DNA of 64,000 nucleotides, taken from positions 2,843,266 to 2,907,265 of the forward strand of contig NW_027062665.1 in assembly GCF_032884065.1 (NCBI RefSeq), in the 5' to 3' direction. This stretch comes from Artemia franciscana. Lineage: Eukaryota > Arthropoda > Branchiopoda > Anostraca > Artemiidae. Shown here one piece after another: positions 11,093 through 21,520 of this stretch; positions within the stretch are counted from its first letter, which is position 1, and each line of letters begins with the position of its first letter. A model generated the notes under the pieces. That model had not been told where the DNA came from, did not search any database, and saw nothing but the letters and a program-made list of their open reading frames with translations. A program made the translations under genes and the position numbers.

Positions 11093-13040
11093 CATGACCA
11101 ATGGTGGTTATTTATCCATACAATCAAAGAGGATTTCTAGAAATTTACAAAAAGAATGTGAACAAATTAAAAACAATTGATAAAATTTCCAAAGAAGTGA
11201 TATCTTTTTTCACCAATCAGACTATGATTCAGCCATGACCTACCTACAAATTTCAAAATGGCATAGAAATTCATAAAAATTGTTTAAAGCAACATGATAA
11301 GAGATAAGGTATTTACTAGAAAAAATCACCATCACAAGCCCCAAAAAGCGGAATTTGGGGTAAAAAAAAATATCATAAAAAAACACAAAAACTGGTAAAG
11401 AATACCAAAACAACAGTAAGAAAGAAAAATCACAATGAATACTCACTCGCAAAGTCAATCATTTAACTGTAAAATATTGATTATAATCCCTTTGTTTAAA
11501 ATAGGCAGTAATCTATGTTTAATAAATAACCAACAGATTTAGTGAAAATAAGAATTAAAACGGGAGAGGCTGTATCATTTGTAGTTGTAAGTGCCCTATA
11601 AACGTGATGTTACACACACAATGCTAGCTTATTAAGGAGCTGCTGCTCATACACGTGATTATGGTTCACTGGTCAGGTGCCGTCATCATCAGTAATGGGT
11701 CAAATGATCCACCTATTCACAGTTTCCACCTATTTCAAATTAAAAGTGGCAGAAAATGGCATGGGATAGTTTTTTCCAAAACATGAGAGATGTGAACGAA
11801 GGTTGCAAAGTTGTATTCTTCAATCTGTTTAAAAAAAAATTAAACAAAGTATTTTTTTAAAGGAAAAGAAGAAAAAGAAAGCATTTTTAAAAATAGAAGA
11901 AAATAAATACGTAGGCTACACATTTATCTTTAGGTTATCAAGATATTGTATTTGACGCATTTAAATAAAACATTTTGCACCACCTGCTGAGGATTTACTT
12001 AGCTGTATTAATAGGAGGAACAAGGTTAGGGTTGAATACAGTAGTCTACTAAGTACTAGTAGCCTAAAAATGCATGATTCTCATGAGAAACACCCTTGAC
12101 TGATGCTCAGAAAGGCAACCAGAGAATATTTTTATAAATAACTAGTAGAAAGTGGAAAGGATAGAGGGAAAGTTTGGGAGATCAATGCAATGAACAAAAC
12201 CTGAACTAAGCACAAAATTGCTTTAGATGAGAAATTAATGGCTGAGCAAACCGAAGTTCGATCCAACTGGAGCAAAGAAAGCAAACAAAAAAATAGCAAA
12301 CACAATGACATGGTCCGCTAAAACCTACAATAATATTCTAGGTCCTATTAGTGTTAACTTCTCCTGACATCTTAAAGATTGTCATTTATTTGAGACAGAT
12401 TTATTTAAATCTGCATCCAAATCTGATTGTACCTATATAAAAGTATTGAAAAAAGAGTTATAAAGTTATAACCACTAGCACATTTAATAAGCCTCTAATT
12501 ACAGAAGAAGTTATTTCCATCAATCCTTTCAGCCCAAGCGTGGGTGAAAGGATTGGGCTGAAAATTACAACCCATTTAACTTTCAGCCTATCTAAATCTT
12601 CTTGGTGTGTTCTGAAGTCTTTGAAAGGCCTGTGAAGAACCAACTTTACTCTTTTTTGGAGGCAGAGGGATTCCTCAATCTATGACATTTTGGTTTCAGT
12701 CCAGGACAACAATGCCCTTGACCTAGGAATGCTACCAGCTGCTATTTTGCTTGGTATAAAAAAAAGACTTTATTGATCATGAAATTCTAATAGGTAAATT
12801 AGAACATATCAGAGTTAGAAGAGAGGCATAAAATTTGTTCTAATTCTATCTTAGTAACCAGAGCAATTTCATAGGAGAAGATCCATTCTACAACATTGCA
12901 GTAAGCTTAGGTGCACCATGGGGATTAATCCTATATCCACCATTATTTCAAATACATCCAAATGACTTGTCATTTTAAAGTACAAATTCCAGGGCCTTGC
13001 AAAACTATGCTGAAGTGAAGGCACTTCAAATAACAATAAA
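11093..13040 (+). repeat. Left arm of a giant imperfect palindrome
   Basis: This roughly 1.95 kb stretch is the reverse complement of 13818-14787 plus 18067-18949. Landmarks: CATGACCAATGGTGG (11093) with CCACCATTGGTCATG (ending 18949); GCACCACCTGCTGAGG (about 11985) with CCTCAGCAGGTGGTGC (18070-18085); CAATCCTTTCAGCCCAAGCG (about 12520) with its complement near 14300. Divergence is moderate. The arm contains an old non-LTR element in plus orientation. Confidence 0.85.
12080..13040 (+). pseudogene. CR1/Jockey-like reverse transcriptase remnant in left arm
   Basis: With frameshifts and stops, the plus strand reads KKDFIDHEILIGKLEHIRVR (palm motif region, normally ending in FDTIDHEIL), FYLSNQSNFI, then LGAPWGLIL-PPLFQIHPNDL (equivalent to GVPQGSILGPLLF-IYINDL) and RALQNYAE, where the YADD catalytic box should be. 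The Asp pair is lost. The copy stops at the palindrome centre, before the thumb region. The clade is assigned from motif layout only. Confidence 0.6.
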
Positions 13041-13817
13041 CAACAAAGAGAGATAAAACTCTACAAAATGAAAACTTCAAACGAGACGACGGCCAGTAGA
13101 GAGGAAAGATTAAAACAACGCGGATATTTCGCCTGTATCCAAACAAGGCGTCCTCAGCACAAGATAGAAAATTAAAAGACAACTAATCTAAAAACAAATA
13201 AAAACCACCACCAATAATAATAAATACAATTGTCACTACTTATCCACGTAGGGAAAAGCAGCTGTTTGAGTTACTTCGATGAGAATCAAAGAGCAACTGT
13301 TCAGCAACTGAGCAATCAGTTGCTCTTTGATTCTTAAAAAGTAAAAGTTAGTTAATTCAAAAAGTTTAATTTCAAAGTTAGATATTTCAGAGTTGGTGTT
13401 GTTGGCTTCTACAAAACAACTGTTTTTTTTTCTTAGGTGGGGGACCAGTACCTTGTTTATGATGCCCTCAAGCACTTTACATATAACTGATGAGATACTT
13501 ATAAGCCAATAACTAAAGCAATGTTTTTAGACACAATAGGCATCCATACTCAGCAATGGGTCTGATTTAAGACTTTTAAAGTCAGATGGATGATCTAAGC
13601 AGTAGTAATTTTTTGCAGTGAAGGGTTATCCTTAATTTATTTGCACAGGATGTTCTTACCCAATCAATGTGAGTGTTCCAAGAATGACTTTCCTTCAAGA
13701 AGATCAAGCTGGGGTGTATGTATGGTGCTTTTGATTGGGAGATTATCAGCTCTTTTGTTTTTGATGCAATAAATTTGATCATCCATGCATTGGACGACCA
13801 CTTTTCAATTGTTGCTG
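13041..13817. other. Spacer at the centre of the palindrome
   Basis: Unique sequence separates the arms. It holds a small inverted repeat, AATCAAAGAGCAACTG (about 13287) against CAGTTGCTCTTTGATT (about 13317). At 13119-13157 on the minus strand is a CTGAGGACG...GGCGAAATATCC segment resembling, imperfectly, a hammerhead core. From about 13580 rightwards the minus strand continues the RT remnant of the right arm. Confidence 0.5.
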
Positions 13818-14680
13818 TTATTTGAAGTACCTTCATTGCAGCATGGTTTTGCAAGGCCCTGGAATTTGTACTGAGCATTCATTTGCATGTGTTTGAAACA
13901 ACAGTGAATACAGGATTGATCCCAATGGCGCTCCTAAGCTTACTGCAATGTTGTACAATGGATCTTCTCCTATGGACGTGCTCTGGTTACTAAGATAGAA
14001 TTAGAACAAATTTTATGCCTCTCTTCTAACTCTGATATGTTCTAATTTACCTATTAGAATTTCATGATCAATAAAAACTTTTTTTATACCAAGCAAAATA
14101 GCAGCTGGTAGCAGTCCTAGGTCAAGTGCTTTGTTCTCCTGGACTGAAACCAAAATGTCATAGGTTGAGAAATCCCTCTGCTTCATAAAATGAGTAAAGT
14201 TGGTTCTTCATTAGCCTTTCAAAGACTTCAGAACACACCAAGAAGATTTAGATAGGCTGAAAGTTAAGTGGGTTGTAATTTTCGGACCAATCCTTTCACC
14301 CACGCTTGGGCTGAAACGATTGATGGAAATAACCCTTATGTAATTAGAGGTTTATTAACCATGTCAGATGCAGATTTACCTCTCAAATAAATGACAATCT
14401 TTAAGATGTCAGGAGAAGTTAACACTAATAGGACCTAGAAAGTCATTGTAGGTTTTTATGGAACATGTCACTGTAGTTGCTATTTTTTGTTTGCTTTCTT
14501 TGCTCCAATTGGATCGAACTTTGTTTTGCTCAGCCATTAATTTCCCACCTAGAGCAATTTTGTCAGTTGTTCAGGCTTTGGTCATTACATTAATTAACTG
14601 TCTCCCAAACTTTCCTTCTATCCTTGCCACTTTCAGCTAGTTATTTATCAAAATATTCTCTTTTTGCCTTTCTGAGCATC
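13580..14680 (-). pseudogene. CR1/Jockey-like reverse transcriptase remnant in right arm
   Basis: This is the inverted counterpart of the left-arm remnant, and it extends further. Past the damaged YADD region it reads ATIEKWSSNAWMIKF-ASKT and KELIISQSKAP, the usual segment after the catalytic box in CR1/Jockey RTs (EKWS...MKFNxxKTKEL). It is broken by stops and frameshifts. Because it crosses the inner palindrome boundary (13818), this orientation is probably the original one, and the left arm is a truncated inverted copy. Confidence 0.6.
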
Positions 14681-15129
14681 AGTCAAGCGTGTTTCTCATG
14701 AGAATCATACATTTTTAGGCTACTAGTACTTAGTAGACTACTGTATTCAACCCTAACCTTGTTCTTATTAATACAGCTAAGTCCTCTTCATAGCTGATTT
14801 ATATACTATGGGCTGCCTCCTAATATTTGTAGGCATGAATATAGAATGAGTCGGAGGTAATAGGCTTGGGACTGTCTGTGCAGGATTTCGACTCTTGTTG
14901 ATAGAAGAGCATCGCCAAGTGCTGAAAACCATGTTGTGACCAAAATGGGCCCAGGGTTGCACAAAGCCTCCAACTTACAGGAGGTCCCAGGGACATCTTG
15001 CTGTCCGGTTCTAAGCCGGCTTAAGCACTTCGGTGTAGACTTGAGAAGATATGTTGGTCCCCATCCTGCACTGGTATCCGGGATCACTGCTTTTCCTGAG
15101 GCAAAAATAATTTCAAAGATTTAAAGAAC

Positions 15130-16320
15130 ATGAAAATTGGAACTTGGAATGTTACGACGTTAAAAAATAACTATCGCATCAACATTTTGACTGACGAATT
15201 CAGACGGTTTGAACTGGATTTATTAGGAGTTTCAGAAAGTTATATCCCAGGGGTAGGAAGCATGAAATTAGGTGACATAGAATTTGTTTACTCAGGCAGG
15301 AAGGATGGGGCACATAGACAGGGAGTAGGGCTCATGATGAATAAGGAAGCTGCTAAGTCTTGTTTAGGCTGGGAAGGTATTAATAATAGAATACTAATTG
15401 CTCATTTTATGATTAAAAAGTTCAGGGTATCAGTTATAGTAGTATATGCCCCCATTGAACCAACTGATGGAGATACTAGTGACTCAGATTAATTTTACTT
15501 ACAGTTACAGGAGCAAATAGACAGGGTACCAGGTAGAAATATGGTATTTTTGCTAGGAGATTTTAATGCCCAGGTTGGTAGAAATAGGGATAGATGGTAT
15601 CCTAGCCTAGGTAAATTTGGTGTAGGAAAAGAAGACAGTAATGGCTATAGGCTTTTGCAATTTTGTAGGTATAACAACCTAGTTATAACCAATACAGTGT
15701 TTGGTCACAAAATGGCCCATAAGTTGACATGGTATTCACGTGATGGTAAGACAGCAAACCTTATTGATTATGTTATTGTAAACAGAAGACTAGCAGGATC
15801 AATACAAGATACTAGGGTGCATAGGAGTGCTGTTATTGATGTTAAAAGTAAAGATCATCATCTAGTAGTGTCTAAGGTTAATTTAAAGCTGAAATTTCGG
15901 AAGGGTAACTCCCTCCCGGAAAGTTATGATTTGGTAGACTTCAGGATAAAAATTTGAGAAAAAAATTCCAGGAACAGTTGAGTACTAAACTTGAGAGTTT
16001 ATAATTTGACAATGCGGAAGATGGATGGAATAATTTCAGAAAAACAATTTGTGAAGTTGCTGATGGTGTCCTAGGGAAGAGTGCTAAGACTGCAACTAGG
16101 AATATTAGTGAAAAAGCTTTAGGTTTAATAGAGAGTAGAAGGGGCTTGTATAAGAATTATCTGAGTGATAGGTCGTATGAAAACAAAAGGAATGTAAAGA
16201 AAGTAGAGAAAGCATTAAAATATGACTAAGGAGATGTGAAGTGGAGGCCATGGATAAAATTGCTGAGGATCTGGAAGATGCGGCTAGACGGCATAATAGT
16301 AAAATATTATACTGGCATGT
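15130..16320 (+). pseudogene. RTE-like LINE endonuclease domain and linker (copy 1)
   Basis: The ATG at 15130 opens with MKIGTWNVTTL, the usual start of the APE-type endonuclease. Then come LLGVSESYIPG (metal-binding Glu), YAP, GDFNAQVGRNRD (catalytic Asp/Asn box), LTWYSRDGK-NLIDYVIVNRR and SKDHHLV (the SDH-type His box). An in-frame TAA at 15490-15492 and a frameshift near 15957 break it. A linker rich in Lys and Glu follows, ending at SQSGLVPVKDRNG. The protein would nick target DNA to prime reverse transcription. Confidence 0.75.
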
Positions 16321-16326
16321 TAATAA

Positions 16327-18049
16327 ATGGAAGGGAGTAGCCAATCCGGACTAGTCCCAGTTAAAGATAGAAATGGGGCCACATTTAGTGATAAGGAAAA
16401 AGTTAAAGAGAGATGGGTGGAACATTTTGAGAATGTGCTAAACCAAGATACAGTTGCAGGAAAAGACATAGATGAAAATGAAAAAGTTTGTGATACCTTG
16501 GATGTGAAGGAAGATTTGTTTAGTGAGGAAGAATTAGCGACAGTACTAAAAGGATTAAAAAATAATAAGGCCCCAGGTGCTGATAGTATGATTAATGAGT
16601 TTCTTAAATGTGGTGGCTCTGAGGTTAGGAATAAGCTACTGAAGATTATGAACATGATTTTTGAAAAAGGGGAAGTAACAATGATTTTAGGAAAACCTTA
16701 CTTAAACCACTGTATAAGAAAGGTGACAAGAGTGAGTGTCGTAATTATCGAGGCATTAGTCTGGTCTCTACAGGTAGCAAATTACTGAGTAATATGATAC
16801 TTTTTAGACTGAGAGATGCTGTAGACAAAGTTTTAAGGGAAGAACAATGCGGTTTTAGAAAAGGTAGAGGATGTGTCGACCATGTTTTCACTCTTAGGTT
16901 AATAATTGAGAAGTCCCTTTGTTGTCAAACACCTTTGGTCCTCAGTTTTATCGATTATGAACAAGCTTTCGATTCCGTTGATAGAAGAGCGTTAACAAAG
17001 GTCTTATTGCTACACGGTATACCAGAAAAATTCATTAAAGTGATTTGCACTATGTACGAGAATAATACTGCTGCGGTTAAGGTAGGAAATGAGGTTAGCA
17101 ACTGGTTTTGTATTAAATCAGGAGTTAAGTAGGGTTGTGTTCTATCCCCCTTCATATGTATCATTTTGATGGACTTCGTCTTAAGGAGCACAGGAAAGGC
17201 AATTGGAGACCATGGAATCAAATGGGGAGGAAGAACGCTCCTGGACTTAGATTATGCTGATGATTTAAGCATATTAGATGAAAGTGTGAGCAAAATGAAT
17301 GAATTTTTTGAGGTTTTACGAGTTCAGGGTGCTAAAATAGGCTTGAAAATTAATGTTAAGAAGACTAAGTCACTAAGGCTAGGAATAAGTGGAGATGAAC
17401 AGGTGACATTAGGTAAGGAAAAGATTGATCAGGTTGGGAGCTTCAGTTACCTTGGTAGTATTATTAGTAAAGACGGTGGGAGCATTGAAGATGTTAAAAG
17501 TAGAATAGCTAAGGCTCAGGGTGCTTTTTCACAGTTAAAAAAAGTTTGTAAGAATAGAAAGATAAGTCTAGAAACCAAGATTAGAATATTGGAAGCTACA
17601 GTGATGACAGTGGTCAAATATGGCTCTGAAGCATGGGCACTCCAAAAAGCAGATGAGAATTTACAAGATGTTTTCCAGAGAAACTGCCTACAGATTGTTC
17701 TGGGTATCTGGCTGACTGACTGTATTTCGAACAGTAGGTTGTACAAAAAGTGTGGTTCAATCCCGCTTTCTGGGGCTATAATGAAAGAAAGGTTAAGATG
17801 GCTAGGCCACATTCTACAGATGAAGGATGACAGATAACCGAAGAATGTCCTTTTTGGCCAACCGTCTGGGGCTACACGGAAAGCAGGTCGTCCTTGTCTG
17901 GGTTGGGAGGATGTCATAAATAAAGATTTAAAGGAAATGGGAGCTTCTTGGAAGGGTGTAAAGAGGGAGGCTTTAAATAGATTAGATTGGAGGAGGGGCG
18001 TGCGTAGCTGTGTTGGCCTCATACGGCTTGGTGCTGCAGTGAGTTATTA
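16327..18049 (+). pseudogene. RTE-like LINE reverse transcriptase domain (copy 1)
   Basis: The motifs run in order across several frames: NNKAPGADSMINEFLK, EQCGFRKGRGCVDHVFTLR, FIDYEQAFDSVDRRAL (motif A), SGVK-stop-GCVLSPF (motif B, with an in-frame TAG), LDYADDLSILDES (motif C, catalytic Asp pair intact), KTKSLRLG, then the C-terminal MTVVKYGSEAWAL and RLRWLGHILQM and the end AAVSY with a stop at 18048. The frameshift near 16690 and the TAGs inactivate it. Three more copies of the same family occur at 33618, 35422 and 43209. Confidence 0.8.
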
Positions 18050-18959
18050 GTAGCAGTAGTAGTAGTAAACCCTCAGCAGGTGGTGCAAAATGTTTTATTT
18101 AAATGCATCAAATGACAATATCTTGATAACATAAAGGCAAATGTGTAGATATTTATTTTCTTCTATTTTTTAAAATGCTTTCTTTTTCTTCTTTTTCTTT
18201 AAAAAATGCTTTGTTTTATTTTTTAAACAGATTGAAGAATACAACTTTGTAACCTTTGTTCACACCTCTTGTGTTTTGAAAAAAAACTATCCCAAGTCCT
18301 TTTCTGCAACTTTTAATTTCATGAAAACTGTGAATAGGTGGATTATCTGACACATCACTGATGATGACACCACCTGACCAGTGAACCATATTCACTTGTA
18401 TGAGCAGCAGCTCCTTAATAAGCTAGCATTGTTTGTGTAACATCATGTTTATAGGGCACTTGCAGCTACAAATGATACAGCCTCTCCCATTTTTTTCTTA
18501 TTTTTACTAAATCTGTTGGTTATTTATTAAACATAGGTTACTGCCTATTTTAAACAAACGGATTATAATCGATGTTTTACAGTTAAATGATTGACTTTGC
18601 GAGTGATTACTCATTCTGATTGTTCTTTCTTACTGTTGTTTTGGTATTCATTACAAGTTTTCGTTTTTTTTATGATATTTTTTACCCCAAATTCCACTCT
18701 TTGGGGCTTGTGATAGTGATTTTTTCTAGTAAATACCTTATCTCTTATCATATTGCTTTAAACAATTTTTATTAATTTCTATGTCATTTTGAAATTTGTT
18801 GGTAGGTCATGGCTGAATCATTTTGAAATTAATGATAAAAATGATGTCACTTCTTTTTATCCATTGTTTTTAATTTGTTTACATTTTTCTTTTGTAAATT
18901 TGTAGAAATCTTGTTTGATTGTATGGATAAATAACCACCATTGGTCATGGCTATGTGCA

Positions 18960-20030
18960 GCATGCTGGAAGAATCTAACAAATGGAGACAGCACTTGTGC
19001 ATAGTCTTTGTGGACTTTGAAAAGGCATTTGATTTAGTAGATCATCAAACCTTGTAGAGAATATTGTGGTTTTACAGCGTCCCTGAGAAGCAAATCCATA
19101 TAATAGTTGCCATGTACAAAGAGATGGAATGCTGTGTTAAAATATTGGACAGCAACACACACTGCTTCAAGGTGGTGTCTGGTGTCAGGCAAGGCTGTGT
19201 CCTATCACCTCTCCTATTCATCCTAGCTGTAAACTACATCTTTAGACAGATAAATGGGCATGGAATCCAGATTGCAGGAACTTATTCCAGACATTGACTT
19301 TACTGACAATGCTGGGCTCATAGAAGCCAACAAGCAGAAGCTCCAGGAATTCCTGAAAAAAACTTGCAGAGAAAGCTGATCAATTTGGACTACACATCAA
19401 CATGCCAAAGACAAAATCTATGTGACTCAGTAGTTCACCCATGGGAATCCTACTAGGAGGAGAGGACATCAAACAGGTGACAGACTTAAAGTGCTAGGGG
19501 AGTACAGTAACCTTCAGTGGCAACTCTGGGAAAGGATTGTGCAGCAGGATGGCCTGGGCCAATACATCATTTCAGAGACTTCTACCAGTCTGGAAACCCA
19601 CCATATACTTGCTGAACTTGAAACTCAGGTTGTTCCAGAGCAATGTACTGTCTGTCCTGAGTTATGCTATGGAATGCCTTAAGCCAACTGCAAGACAGGA
19701 GAAATGCCTTACCATCTTCAAAATAGCTGTCTTCGCTTAATCCTTAGAATCACTTGGGGAGACTATGTCAGTAACAACAAGATCCATACCAGCACAGGCC
19801 AGATATCACAACCATTGTATGACAATGTAGATGGTGATACCTTGGGCACATCCTCCACATGCCAGATCACAGACTTCCAAACATACTCCTCCACTGGCAA
19901 CCCGAAGGCACCTGTTGCTGACTAAGACCAAAGAACACACTGTATAGGACATATAAACACAACAGAAGAGCCCTCCAGACAAGTCTCATTCCAGAATAGG
20001 AAAACACATATGCAACAGCTCACTTGAGGG
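18960..20030 (+). pseudogene. Non-LTR reverse transcriptase remnant (second, CFDP2-like family)
   Basis: The plus strand reads CIVFVDFEKAFDLVDHQTL (motif A), then a stop, then PEKQIHIIVAMYKEMECCVK, VVSGVRQGCVLSPLLFILAV (motif B), a frameshift, DNAGLIEANKQKLQEF (in place of YADD-motif C), LHIN-PKTKSM, and at 19660-19680 LSYAMECLK (cf. LSYGSE-W). RT C-terminal similarity fades after about 19930. The sequence is too diverged from the RTE-like copies at 14788 to be the same family. Confidence 0.65.
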
Positions 20031-20034
20031 AAGA

Positions 20035-21108
20035 TTAGAGGCTACTAACCAATGCCCTGTGTGCCTCTGGAGGAACTAAGATAAGGTTTAGGTATAGAAA
20101 TAACATATACAGATTTTCAAATGTATGGAAAGATTCTGGAGGAAGTGATGACAAAGTTCCAGCCAATTCGTCACTGCAGGTCTTCAAGACAATACTAGGT
20201 ATATTGTCAGGACCCATGAATTCATTGATATTAAGACACTGCAAAATGAAAATGACTTTAGGAGTGAATAGTTCACACAGTCAAGAACAGCATTGGATAA
20301 CCAGAGAAATCACAATTTTCTTTACTGTCAACTTCCAGATTTGAGAACTCATGTAACTTTTGCCATAGTCTATTTGCTAATTTTGAGGGAAAGAATTGAA
20401 GTTCCTTTAAATTGCAAGGCCTATTTGATGACTCTCCACCAGTTCTTAGCAGAGGCATTTTGGAGCTTAGGAGCAAAGTCCTCTCTTTTTTTTGAACATG
20501 GAATTTCAAAATTGTACAAACTGTGTCTTTGTGGGCTATTATAAAATCAACCCCTATCCTTTTTGCTGTTTGAAAGCAGCTGTTGGTTGTTTGCCTTTTT
20601 TGTTCTGATAACATTTTTGCAGTGAATATTGAACCAAGGCTTTTCCTTGTTGGATGTCTGGATCCACTTTGAGGGATGTAACTTGCAATTCAGTTGACAG
20701 TGGTCTGCAATATTTTCCTAAAGCAAGTGTATTCCTTAAGCCATTCTAACCTCTTGTTTTGCCAGATTTGTTGCTCATGCCTTATATGGGGACATACAAT
20801 AACAGCAATCCACATACAATGACAACCATGTGGTCACTTGTGAAAGCATGAGTATCAACCTTAAAGGAATCTGAATGAACAAAAAATTGATCAAGACAAG
20901 ATTATACATTTCAGCCATGGTTAGCAACTGAATTCAACTGCTTGTTCAAGCCCATACAAAAAGGAAAGATAATACAAGTCTGACCCCTCTACATCAGTGT
21001 TATTACTATGGAGCCATAAGCTCCAACGGACATTCAAATCTTCAATAAGGATGATAGCAGACTTGGGGTATTTATCCTGAATTTTACCAAGGAATGTTTT
21101 AAGGTAAC
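20035..21108 (-). pseudogene. CR1/Jockey-like LINE, endonuclease C-half and RT N-terminus (left host half)
   Basis: On the minus strand the sequence begins YLKTFLGKIQDKYPKSAIIL, where a DFN-type box has decayed to EDLNVRWSLWL. The endonuclease end follows (DTHAFTSDHMVV, the SDH-type box). Then a linker (LLRTGGESS) and MGPDNIPSIVLKTCSDELAG (RT start, KSPGPDGIP-type) finish at 20035. It is the continuation of 32320-32890: the 11.2 kb Gypsy-1 element sits between them, inside the endonuclease. Stops are frequent and the element is dead. Confidence 0.65.
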
Positions 21109-21248
21109 TGCAATGATTTCTTTGATGTACTATTCAGTTAATATGTATATTCGACCCAAGCACCTGTAACAAAAGCATAATAAGGCAACTGCAAGCAAGC
21201 ACACAAGCATTAGCATTAATATATAAGCAAAAGCAAGCAATAAGTTCA
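21109..21248 (-). repeat. Gypsy-1 3' LTR
   Basis: 140 bases nearly identical to 32180-32319; on the element strand it begins TGAACTTATTGCTTGC and ends ATCATTGCA. The two LTRs differ at only a few positions (for example ATATGTATATTCGACC against ATACATATATTTGACC), so the insertion is not very ancient. Confidence 0.85.
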
Positions 21249-21520
21249 TTTCATCTTCCTTCTTTTCTTCATGTGATTCAACGATATTTTTTTTTATTGT
21301 ATATGCTCAACTTCAACTTCGTTGGGGGGTTTCACCTGACGACCAGAACGTTTTTTTTTTTTTAGTACAATAAGTTCATTTCATCTTTTTTTTTTAATTC
21401 GGTACAATAAGTTCATTTCCTCTTTTTTTTAATTAATACAGTACAATCAATTCATTTCATCTCCCTTCTTTTCTACAAATTCAACTTTGTTGGGGGTTTC
21501 ACCTGACGACCAGAACGAGT
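21249..21520 (-). repeat. Gypsy-1 polypurine tract and duplicated tract/LTR-start segments
   Basis: Immediately next to the LTR on the element strand is the purine run AAGAAAAGAAGGAAGATGAA. Further inside, GTACAATAAGTTCATTTC-like blocks (about 21365, 21402, 21440) repeat the LTR start next to T-rich (element: A-rich) tracts. The segment TTTCACCTGACGACCAGAAC occurs at 21328 and 21498. This looks like slippage that tandemly duplicated the tract plus LTR edge. Confidence 0.65.

Larger units (their letters stand above)
14788..18066 (+). mobile_element. RTE-like LINE, near full-length copy 1
   Basis: The element is about 3.28 kb. It has a roughly 340-base 5' region (14788-15129), an apurinic endonuclease domain, a reverse transcriptase domain and a 3' tail of TAG/TAGCAG repeats (about 18046-18066). 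It inserted into the right palindrome arm near a TCCTC motif present on both sides (AAGTCCTC before, AAACCCTCAGC after). The empty site in the left arm reads, complemented, AAGTAAATCCTCAGC. That suggests a short target duplication with a few bases lost on the 5' side. Frameshifts and stops in both domains make it inactive. Confidence 0.8.
13818..18949 (-). repeat. Right arm of the giant palindrome (interrupted by an RTE-like LINE)
   Basis: The arm is present as 13818-14787 and 18067-18949, separated by the LINE insertion 14788-18066. Joined, it is about 1.85 kb against 1.95 kb for the left arm. At the insertion site the left arm keeps the uninterrupted sequence, an intact version of the target. 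Confidence 0.85.

Noticed and set aside
15063..15124. Short ORFs in the LINE 5' region (14777-15124) as ORF1
   Set aside because: They overlap on both strands, have no gag-like motif and the element type usually lacks a conserved ORF1; treated as 5' UTR.
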